Shown: in pieces, positions 54,961 to 64,000 of the stretch
How positions within the stretch are numbered: position 1 is the stretch's first letter
How the letters are laid out: every line of letters starts with the position of its first letter
Origin: Pyrus communis
Taxonomy: Eukaryota; Streptophyta; Magnoliopsida; Rosales; Rosaceae
Direction: 5' to 3'
Assembly (NCBI RefSeq): GCF_963583255.1
Contig: NC_084816.1
Span: 17,223,100-17,287,099 of the forward strand
DNA: 64,000 nt
The notes under the pieces: model-generated
Seen by the model: the letters and a program-made list of their open reading frames with translations, nothing else
Told to the model about the DNA's origin: nothing
Databases searched by the model: none
Program-made: the position numbers and the translations under genes

Positions 54961-57900
54961 CTAACAATATTATGATCCTGGCCAGTGATGTCACAGGCCA
55001 CATAGTTTGCTAGTCTTCTTACACATTCACAAGCTATTGAAAACCATACCGTTGAACTACCTAATGGTTCCGTTGCCAAAGTCACTCATGTTGGACAAGT
55101 TGTTTTCTCTCACAATCTTATCCTTGATGATGTCCTATGTGTGTCGTTCTTTATATTGAATTTAATCTTCATCAGTAAACTAGCCTATGATTTCTTATAT
55201 GTCACAATTTTCTTAACCTGTTTTTTTGTCATCCAGGACCTTCGCTCAGGGAAGATGATTGGGACGGGAATTGAAATAGAGAGACTCTACTACCTCAACC
55301 CATCAAAGAAAGGAAAATGCAACAGTATCCAAACCATCTCACCAAAGCTTTGGCACCAGTGACTAGGACACCCATCTCATAAAGTCTCTCCGTTATGTCC
55401 ATTTTTAAGTAATAAGACTTGAATACAAATGTTTTATTTGCCTATTGGCCAAACAAACAAGATCGCCCTTTCCATTGAGCTCTATTTCTACCAATAATGT
55501 TTTGAATTATTGCATATTGATATTTGGGGTGGTTATCAGGTTGCTTTTCTTTCAGGTGCCAAATATTTCCTTACCATTGTAGATGATCATTCTAGAAGCA
55601 TTTGGGTTTATTTGATGAAGCATAAATCCAACACAAAAGATATCTTAGTCAAATTCATTCAAATGGTTGAGACTCAATTCAATACTAAAGTTCAAATAAT
55701 ACAAAGTGACAATGGCCCTGAGTTCAAACTTGAACAATTTTATGCTCTCAAAGGCATTATACATCAATCTAGTTGCGTCAACACACCACAACAGAATGGT
55801 GTTGCTGAACGTAAACACTGGCACTTGCTCAATGTTGCTTGGGCTTTGCTCTTCCAAACCTCTTTGCCAAAACGTTTTTGGGGGTATGCAATTTTAGCCT
55901 CAGCCTACCTCATCAATAAAACACCTACTCCGCTTCTCTAAGGTAAAACACCCTACAAAAAACTATTCCACAAAGCACCTAACTATTCCCATTTAAAGGT
56001 TTTTGGTAACCTCTGTTTTGCTTCTACACATGCCTAAAGCCCTTCTAAATTCGACCCCCGAGCAACACAATGCATTTTTCTTGGATATCCATATGGTCAA
56101 AAAGGTTATAAATTGTTTGATATAAAGCAAAATAAGACATTTGTTTCCGGGGATGTTGTGTTTTTTGAAGATCATTTTCCATTCCAAAAGCATTCCACTT
56201 CCGTTGCCCCAACCCCATCCAACACCACCTACTCACCTATCCAGTATGATTTGGACTCTCCCCTTGAGTCGAATTACACACACGTCTTGCACCAGGAGAC
56301 AATTCAGATACCCATATTTCCTCATTTGTTGACCCCACCTCACCTCTATCTCTTTTACCCACTATCACTCCACCGCTAAATAATTCCCAACCACTTTCAC
56401 TACCCTGCTACCTTATCATTCCATATCTCCAACCACTTCACCACCTGACCACTCCTCTCCACTTCGTCGTGGCACTAGACAGACTAAACCGTCCATATTT
56501 TTGCAGGACTTTCACGTCGAGGTAGCCTTCCCATCCTGCGTTGCTCCCACATCTTCCACAAGCATGGTCCAATCCTCAGGTACACCCCACACTCTCTCTC
56601 ATTATTTATCCTATAATCGTCTCCCCCACTCACAAAACTTTCCTCGCCAACCTCACCATTATCAAAGAACCCACTAGTTTTTTACAGGCTGTCTGGGATC
56701 CCAAATAGCGTAACGCCATACAACAAGAGATTGTCGCACTACAGGATAATCGCACTTGGACTTTTGTGCCCTTGCTTTCTCACAAATGTCCCATTAGCTG
56801 CAAATGGGTCTATAAATTGAAGCTTAAACCCAACAGGAACGTCGAGCACTACAAAGCCCGTCTAGTTGCCAAAGGATACATTCAAATCGAAGGGCTTAAT
56901 TATCAGGAAACTTTTGCTTCGGTTGCCAACTCACCACCGTTCGTGTCCTCCTTAGTGTTGCCTCGCTTTGTGGTTGATATCTTCATCAACTAGATGTGAA
57001 CAAGGTATTTTTTGCATGGTGACTTATACGAAGATGTTTATATGTCTCTGGCTCCTAGGTTTGGAAAAAAAGGGTGGGGGGACTTGAGTATGCAAATTGA
57101 ACAAATCCCTTTACAATCTAAAACAGGCCTTGAGACAATGGTTTATCAAGATGTCTAGTGCTTTTAAGGCCGTTTGTTTTCATTAATCATGGTCAAATTA
57201 TTCATTGTTCGTCCAAAACTAGCAAGGTAATTTCATGGCATTACTTGTATATGTTGATGACGTGATACTTGCAGGAAACAATTTGAGAGAAATTGTAGAG
57301 ACTAAGCTCTTTCTTTCCCGACATTTTAAGCTAAAGGATTTTGGAAAACTTAAATATTTTTGGAGGATAGAAGTTGCAAGATCAAAACAGGGGATTGCTT
57401 TGTGCCAAAACAAATATGCACTAGAGATACTAAAAGATGCTGGGTTCCTTGGTGCGAAGCCCTCACGGTTCCCGGTGGAACCAAACTTGTCCCTTACACA
57501 AACGGATGGGACACTCCTTCATGACCCTTCTTCATGCAAGCGACTCGTAAGGAGGCTGATTTACTTAACCATCATAAGGCCTAACATGACTTTTGTGCTT
57601 AATATGTTGAGCCAATTCATGGACAAGCCATGACAACCACACCTTGAAGCAGTGCATAAGGTTCTCAGGTTCATCAGACAATCTCCTGGACAAGGAATTT
57701 TCTTACCTTCTACAGGTTCGTTACAATTACAAGCCTTTTGTGACGCTGATTAGGCTTGGTGTAAAGACACTAAAAGATCAATAACCGGTTATTGCATCTT
57801 CCTTGGTCAAGCATCAATCTCCTAGAAAACAAAGAAGCAAAGCACCGTATCTTGTTCTAGTGCAGAGGCAGAATATTGTTCTATGGCTACTACATGTTGT

Positions 57901-58236
57901 AAAGTTATATGGCTAAAGAACATTTTGAAGGACTTGCGGGTGGACCATATGCAATCTGTCACACTATTTTGTGATAATCAAGCTGCCATGCACATTGCTT
58001 CAAATCCAGTGTTTCATGAACGAATGTACCATATAAAGATAGACTGCCACTTAGTGCGTGAGAAGATTCAAACAGGAATGGTGAAAACAACTTACATACG
58101 AACCTCGAATCAACCTGTAGACTTGCTCATCAAACCACTAAGCTCGACATGGTTTCAGGTTCTACTTGGCAAGTTGGGTGTCATTAACATACACTTCAAC
58201 TTGAAGGGGAGTGTTGAGAAAGAAATCTCTGATTAA
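54961..58236 (+). pseudogene. Second copia pol remnant (PR-IN-RT-RH)
   Basis: Integrase (55510-55941) reads FLTIVDDHSRSIWVYLMKHK, IQSDNGPEF and QQNGVAERKHWHLLN. RT reads CKWVYKLKLKPNRNVEHYKA and [20 protein letters not shown], then ALLVYVDDVILAGNN at 57235. RNase H reads SVTLFCDNQAAMHIASNPVF near 57950 and ends before the purine tract TTGAAGGGGAG. Single open pieces of up to about 140 codons remain. Confidence 0.8.
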
Positions 58237-58685
58237 TTTACCATATATTGTAAATTGATAATTAGTTATTTACTTCCTTGTTTAGTCTTTGGTCCAGCCT
58301 TGATTGTAGCCAATATAATAGGAATGTGTTGACTGATATGTATATAAAAATGTAAACCTAGTTGAATGAATATGCAAGGAAATACAATTCTAGTACAATT
58401 CGTTTTCTTAGACTCTTGAATCTCTTGGCAAGTTGGGTGTCATTAACATACACTCCAACTTGAGGGGGAGTGTTGAGAAAGAAATCTCTGATTAATTTAC
58501 CATATATTGTAAATTGATAATTAGTTATTTACTTCCTTGTTTAGTCTTTGGTCCAGCCTTGATTGTAGGCAATAGAATAGGAATGTGTTGACTGATAAGT
58601 ATATAAAAATGTAAACCTAGTTGAATGAATATACAAGGGAATACAATTCCAGTACAATTCGTTTTCTTAGACTCTTGAATCTCTT
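58166..58685. repeat. ~259-bp tandem duplication of element end plus flank
   Basis: Each unit has GGCAAGTTGGGTGTCATTAA, the purine tract, a full 199-bp LTR and GACTCTTGAATCTCTT. The last 16 bases are flanking DNA, so the duplication took in both element and flank. Confidence 0.9.
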
Positions 58686-59604
58686 TTAAATTGTTCAATC
58701 CAAAGGTTCGAAGAACTCCCCAAAAAAAAAAAAAAAAAAAAAAAAGAAAAGAAAAGAAGGTTCCAAGAAAAAAAATGGAGTGCAAGAGGAAAACGAAAGT
58801 GCGAATCTTTTTGGTTCTTTTATTTTTCTTGGACTGAAAACTCGCTGTTATGATCTTGTCTTGTTAATTCACAGTTTCCTTTTCCCTTTTCGAATTTTTT
58901 TTCTTCCGGGTGGATTTCTCCCTTGGCAATCATCCAATTTTAGCATTAATACGTACATTTTCCGTAAGGTTCGATGCATGGGGGACATTTCATCCAATTT
59001 TATGCTGCAACTTGATTTGAAGCATAAGTTGCTCTGTGCATTTTGGCGTGCGATTTCGTGGGACAAAAGCAGCAATGTGGAAGCTTTTTCTCAATCTGCC
59101 AGGCAGAATAGGATCTGTCAATGATGTTTTGTGCATGTATGCTTGCAGAATATTGAACAACTGTTGTATAAACTTACTTATCCCTCTTTTAGGCGATCAG
59201 AATACAATTTTGAGCCTCTTTGACGGGAAAAACTTACTTATCCCATATTGTACACCTTTCACATGTCCCATATTTAGACTTTTTGGCATCAACACATTCA
59301 GTGGAGAACTTTTCAGAGGCAAAACTCCATGTGATATTCTGCGATTCAATGGGGAAGCTAAAATTTAGATTAAATAGCTCAAGTTTCTTCCATCTTCAAA
59401 GGTACCACTACCAACAAGCGAAGGAAATAACACATCCCCAAGCTGGAATCCCCTTGCTAGTCATAATAGCTCGGATTAGAACTAAACCCTCCACTTCATG
59501 AAAATTGAGGGACTGAACTACATAATTGGGCACCTTGAGAGCACACCAGATAACAAAAAGGTCTTGGCCAAGAACTCACTAAATCCTCACTGTTTTCGGT
59601 CACC
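58686..59604. other. Intergenic, unrecognised
   Basis: A 23-base A run at about 58722 is followed by sequence with ORFs of up to 114 codons (58780-59124), none recognised. Confidence 0.4.
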
Positions 59605-59678
59605 ACTAGAGTCGAAATTAAGTCTTATTACTTATAAATATGGAGAAATATTATTAGATCGTAGTTTTAAGTGACTTC
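59605..59678 (-). mobile_element. Partial SINE copy
   Basis: TTAGATCGTAGTTTTAAGTG and a preceding CTTATAAATATGGAGAAATA match the head of the SINE family on the minus strand. Confidence 0.55.
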
Positions 59679-60053
59679 TATGAACGTTCGTTAGAAAATA
59701 ATATGTTTATCAACCTATACCGAAATACAAAATTATTTATTAACCTAAACAATGGTCGGGAACAAATTTCATACGAACATATAATTACAATTATAACCAA
59801 GCAAAAAAAATACGTTAGAGTTTGTCATCTAGTGTGGTGGGAGCCAAGGACTCTCCGATGAGTAAGAATATTAATGAGATTTCAAGAGATTAAGGTTTCT
59901 TTGTGGAGGAACAGTTACCTCTCATAGTTTATGGTCATGTTCTTATATACTTGTAGGGATGAGCACGGAGGTGGTTCAATAGTGTATGTGTAATGTACTG
60001 TGATTGGAACCCATTATCCCGGTCATCAAATCAATTAGCTATTTCACTAAGAG
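59679..60053. other. Intergenic
   Basis: I see no gene or repeat. Confidence 0.4.
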
Positions 60054-60226
60054 TAATGTTAGGGAGACCACATATTTATGCTACATTTGCGTGTCATTCT
60101 CATGTGGCAAATAATGTATACAATAAACATCCAATCAGATAATTTCATTCATTAACGTGACATGTACACATCAATTATCATATAAAATGATACACCAATG
60201 TGATAACATCTTCCTTTCTGTTAGGG
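60054..60226. mobile_element. MITE (AGTAATGTTA family)
   Basis: It starts GAGTAATGTTAGGGAGACC and ends near CTTTCTGTTAGGG; the size fits the copy at 29.2 kb. Confidence 0.5.
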
Positions 60227-60479
60227 AAACATGATGACTGGTGTCATCAAGGGTCCAAATAAGGAAGGCTAGTAACCACATCGGAGATCATGGCTATGAA
60301 TGGGCCATGACTATAGGAATTGTTATCTCGTCTTTTACTCTGTTGGATCTCATCCTTATCCAGATCTGTTGGGCTAATTTACCTTTCAGGTCTTGCTAGG
60401 TTTGAGGGATGGCTCTGGTCTTTGCCAAGCCTTTGAGGCCTACTAGCTATGCTGAGTTTAGCAGCTTGAACTTTTATAC
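60227..60479. other. Intergenic
   Basis: I see no gene. Confidence 0.4.
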
Positions 60480-60592
60480 TAAGCGTGTATAATACTCGAG
60501 TCCAGCATATAAAGGCCAACTTACTGAGGTCACGTCTGCTTCATTTAAAGCAGGTGAAGAATATTTTTGGACTCGAGTATTAAACATGCTTA
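60480..60592. repeat. Fold-back with 25-bp arms
   Basis: The left arm TAAGCGTGTATAATACTCGA (to 60504) pairs with a right arm at 60568-60592. Twenty-two of 25 positions are complementary, with a 63-bp loop. Confidence 0.75.
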
Positions 60593-60969
60593 ATCCACGT
60601 GTATTAATCTTACTAGGTAGTATTTTTATGAATAATCCCAATCAATATTCCCAAATTGATCTTTCATCAAAAAGTAGTTGTGGGAATCCTTGACTTTCCA
60701 GCAACTAAAAAGTATTAGCAAAGCTGCCCTTTAATTATTAAACTTGATCATGGCTGCTAAAAGTCCCCACTACGATCAGCTTTCCTCCTTTAATTTGGAC
60801 ATCTAATCCGCTGACTTTGAAGAGGCATACATTCTTCCAAACCCTCAACTTTAAAACCTTTAATTCATAAATGTCTGCTTCACGTATTCCATTTCTACTT
60901 CTATCAACAGTGAAAGACGTCCCTGAAGGGTTTTGATTATCTCTAATAAAATGTCCAATATGTTCTTTT

Positions 60970-61141
60970 TAATTAATACTACAGTTTAGTAGTATTCTTC
61001 TTTATTTGTAAGTGAGAGGTCTTAGGTTCGATTATCACTAAAGATGAATTTAAACCACATTATTGCTAGCCCATTGTGAGGCTTAGCCCACTATTTCATT
61101 CCTTTAATGTAGATAATATCGTTTATTCAAAAAATAAATTT
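60970..61141 (+). mobile_element. SINE copy, plus orientation
   Basis: The head AATACTACAGTTTAGTAGTA is followed by TAAGTGAGAGGTCTTAGG, box-B-like GGTTCGATTATC, CACATTATTGCTAGCCC and an A-rich end. Confidence 0.75.
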
Positions 61142-62040
61142 ACTTTGTTAGTCATCGGTATAAATGGCCAGGCCGACGACACTTTTAGTAAACAGGCAGC
61201 AGAAAGATCAAACAAAGTAACGTCGGTGGCTATTCTTAATATTGACCACATTTTTCATGCTTTAATATGTGCATAGTATGATAAGAACAAACTCACTCAA
61301 ATTTATTGAAACACATATATAACAAAAGGCTTGAATACTAATAGGGATTTTGTGGGAGTTTATGCTCAGTCGTATAGAGTTCGTTTATCCTTACATTCAC
61401 GTGTGTGTAAGTAAGTGAAGTGTCCTAAAATGATCATATTTGTAATTTTATTTTAGTTTAAAAAAAAAATTGTAGCACAATGAACATCTCTCCTATATAT
61501 GAGGAATGTCAGAAACTCTCTCGTTTTACCTATTCGTCTTTCTTTTTGATTTTGCAATGCTGTATGATAATCCGAAGCGTCTATTTTCAAAGATTATATG
61601 TGCAAATATAAATTTGGTTGATTTTTGGAAGAGTTGATTTTTTTCATATGTGCAAAACTAAATTTGAAATTGTTTATTCATCTAATCATTATCTAATAAA
61701 TACATAATATATGTTTCTCACTTAAATACTAAAATTTTGACGAATGTTAATCAAACAGTTAAAACAATTTCTTGTTTAGTTGAATTTATAAAGAGTTGAT
61801 CTGGTGATGATTCCAATCCCCAAGTTAAACATCAACCCAAATAAAAATAGAGCCCAAAAGATAAATTGAGAAGCTCCGAATGAAAAGGTTGATAACCATC
61901 CCTCTCTACGTGCATAGCCTCTTTAGAAAAAGTGCAATCTCGCATTGTGAGAATGTAGTCTACGGATGAGGTTTCTTTTTGAGTTCTCTTTTCGAAGATC
62001 TTGAAAATTAATTAATCTTAAAAGTTCATTAGTAATCAAC
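61142..62040. other. Intergenic
   Basis: I see no gene. Confidence 0.4.
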
Positions 62041-62150
62041 TGTAGTAACCTCAAACTTCATTCCCATTACAATAGTAACTTCAAAAAAGGATTGGCATCA
62101 TGTGCCATCAACATTACTAACTTCAAACTTCATTCCCATTACAATAATGC
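62041..62150. repeat. Local duplication
   Basis: CTCAAACTTCATTCCCATTA recurs about 72 bp on (near 62050 and 62122, with one mismatch). Confidence 0.8.
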
Positions 62151-62394
62151 ATATAATAATATTACATATTACGACGGCATGACGCACTGCAGACGCGATA
62201 TCTTATTACAGTTTGAACGCCATCTAAATATAATTGCTCGATCGAAAGTAAAGTCGAAACCCGAAGTCCATGAAAACAATATGAAAATAAAAGGCGTACA
62301 GATACATTCAACCAACTTTCCAGTTTCCACAATCAATTGGTATTTTGCTTGCGAAAGCCTAAAGGCCTTTGCTTTCTCAAGGACAATATATGAT

Positions 62395-62760
62395 AAAATG
62401 CCTTTTGGCCTTTTATTCACAAAATCAACGCCGGAGGTAGATAGGGTCCTTATCTTGAATTAATTTTTGAATTTTGTATCATATATTTTGATACATATGT
62501 CAAGTCAACCCTGCCAATTGGTCTTCAAAGTCAAGCGTAATAATAACTATTTTGTTGTTTGCATGAAGTCTAAATCAACCGCGTTTCTGTTGAAATTTAA
62601 TTAATTAATTAAGATTATTTTTATTGACTGGTTTTGGTAGAAAGCACTTCCACCGCCATAAAATTATTCGATTTTGAGTTTCGACAGAATGCCATGAGAT
62701 GTAAACGCGAGATGTAGAAGTTTAATGCGGAGAAATTATAAGTTAAATATAGACACATAG
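62395..62760. repeat. Segmental duplication, copy 1
   Basis: It begins AAATGCCTTTTGGCCTTTTA and runs through GGTCCTTATCTTGAATTAAT and CAACCCTGCCAATTGGTCTT to TAGAAAGCACTTCCACCGC. The same order occurs at 63446-63880. Confidence 0.9.
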
Positions 62761-63336
62761 TTATATGTTATTTATGTGATTCGTTAAGAAAAGCATTGTG
62801 TTATGTATGGTCTTAATTGTATTCAGCTTGCAAATGTGTTTTTGGTAAGGACGTGGGTCATGCTTCATTGATATATACAACACAAAAATGAAGTAGTGTT
62901 TGTTGGTTCTCCGTCTTGTGACCCTCATCTTCGTCGTATAATTACAGATATTTAATATTTATGGTATGACTTGTGAATAAAGTGGCCAGAAATAACGGTT
63001 CTGGGGATTCTTGTATATACTTGGACAGAGACCTGCCATTCCTTCGAACCTAATTAGTTTGGTAATATGCTCAATTTATTTGGGTAAATTCGATTTTCAA
63101 TACTATAATAGTATTGCTCAAGTGTATATGCAACGCCTGTCAAGTCAAAGAGCAAGAAAACAAAGTAAGATTATCGTACTGCTTTTCTGTAGAAACGCAA
63201 AACGCAACTAATTAAGATTTGACATATAACTTTCCATGAAAAATATTTTTAAAACGACGTGATAGAGATTTCATTATACATTTAAGAACCGAATGTCAAA
63301 AGGGATACTTGTAACAATATTTAAGAGGTATCCAAT
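62761..63336. other. Intergenic between duplicate copies
   Basis: I see no gene. Confidence 0.4.
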
Positions 63337-63427
63337 CTAAAAGACTCAAATGGCATTCCAAAGGCACGCATCAAAATTTTGAAACCCACACCCAAACTTA
63401 AAAGACTCAAATGGCATTCCAAAGGCG
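63337..63427. repeat. Local duplication
   Basis: AAAAGACTCAAATGGCATTC and the following CAAAGGC occur twice, about 61 bp apart. Confidence 0.85.
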
Positions 63428-63445
63428 AATGGAATTTATGATGAA

Positions 63446-63880
63446 ATGCCTTTTGGCCTTTTATTCACAAAATCAACGCAGGAGGTACAGAGGGAAAAGG
63501 GATCCGCTCCGGATCTCTTTCTCCTAATTTATTAAGTTTGAGGATCCGGATCATTGAAATTTGATCCAACAGTTAAAGTTATTATAACTTTTAAAGTAAA
63601 CCCTTGTTTGTAGTTGTTGAATCAAATTTTAATAGACAAAGGTCCTTATCTTGAATTAATTTTTGAATTTTGTATCATATATTTTGAAATTTATGGCAAG
63701 TCAACCCTGCCAATTGGTCTTCAAAGTCAAGTGTAATAATAACTATTTTGTTGTTTGCATGAAATCTAAATCAACCGCTTTTCCGTTGAAAATTAATTAA
63801 TTAATTGGTATATTAATTAAGTATTTTTTATTGACTAGTTTGGTAGATAGCACTTCCATCGCAACACATAGTTATATGTG
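63446..63880. repeat. Segmental duplication, copy 2 (with MITE insertion)
   Basis: It matches 62395-62760 except for a ~145-bp insertion after GGAGGTACAGAGGG and a few small differences. Confidence 0.9.
63499..63641. mobile_element. MITE inserted in the duplicate
   Basis: It is absent from copy 1. The core AATTTGATCCAACAGTTAAA, then TTATTATAACTTTTAAAGTA, resembles the centre of the fold-back MITE at 37366-37564. The end sequences contain GGATCCG motifs. Confidence 0.7.
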
Positions 63881-64000
63881 TCTCATGTAATTCCATAAGA
63901 GAAGCATTATGTTATACATAGTATAAGCTCTTGAATCGAACCCTTTCCTCCCCAAAATCCAAAAAAAAAAAAAAAAACAGCGATTGCATCTACTATGTAT

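Larger units (their letters stand above)
53639..58669 (+). mobile_element. Second Ty1/copia element with duplicated 3' end
   Basis: The 5' LTR is about 53641-53839, followed by the primer site TGGTACTAGAGC (53842). 3' LTR copies of 199 bp lie at 58212-58410 and 58471-58669. GACTCT is found just left of the 5' LTR (53634-53639) and just right of both 3' LTR copies, fitting a 5-6 bp target duplication. Coding domains between are decayed. Confidence 0.85.

Noticed and set aside
58780..59501. Small genes of 93-114 codons
   Set aside because: Overlapping ORFs in different frames with no shared domain or splice structure.
62092..62463. 123-codon ORF as a gene
   Set aside because: It overlaps the segmental duplication and local repeats, and the second copy does not keep the frame.

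Overview
The window is plant nuclear DNA: AT-rich, intron-bearing genes, and dense nested retroelements, MITEs and SINEs. I infer a woody rosid, most likely Rosaceae (apple/pear-like), from the style of the repeat families and from the Cassandra element; this is inference, not a measured match. Only two intact host genes are evident. One is a seven-coding-exon CCCH zinc-finger/LOTUS/RRM protein gene on the + strand (25387-28081). The other is a four-exon MTERF9-type mitochondrial transcription termination factor gene on the - strand (34606-37000).

Left third (1-16764) is a nest. A minus-strand Ty1/copia element (LTR 16504-16764, pol reaching down to 10667) was split by a minus-strand Ty3/gypsy element whose LTR starts exactly at 10666 and which runs off the left edge. 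That gypsy element has an unusual interior: a gag-like ORF, then a 42-bp in-frame minisatellite where protease and reverse transcriptase should be, then RNase H and integrase, then an antisense ORF. Its LTR was in turn invaded by a 4.15-kb non-autonomous PIF/Harbinger-like DNA transposon (6309-10458). This transposon carries exons of a Rab3GAP catalytic-subunit gene with splice sites intact, and probably the last exon of an LEA-type gene. A Cassandra solo LTR (5S-rRNA-derived) sits in the copia leader.

Middle (16.8-42.7 kb): a hAT-like element, a ~120-bp satellite, a 2.77-kb solo LTR, the CCCH gene, MITEs, a complete Cassandra TRIM (31169-31781), a SINE with clear target-site duplication, MTERF9, more MITEs, an LTR with polypurine tract, and a LINE remnant.

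Right (42.7-58.7 kb): a 5.5-kb endogenous pararetrovirus-like block (42804-48319) lies between two TACG/TACA microsatellite tracts. It starts and ends inside the coat-protein region, as expected of a circular genome opened there. It has lost RT/RNase H, carries an inverted coat-protein N-terminal segment, and keeps an open movement-protein frame. Two copia elements follow (48613-53522; ~53639-58669). The second has a tandem duplication of its 3' end. The last 5 kb is intergenic DNA with SINE and MITE copies, a fold-back and a segmental duplication in which one copy has been hit by a MITE.
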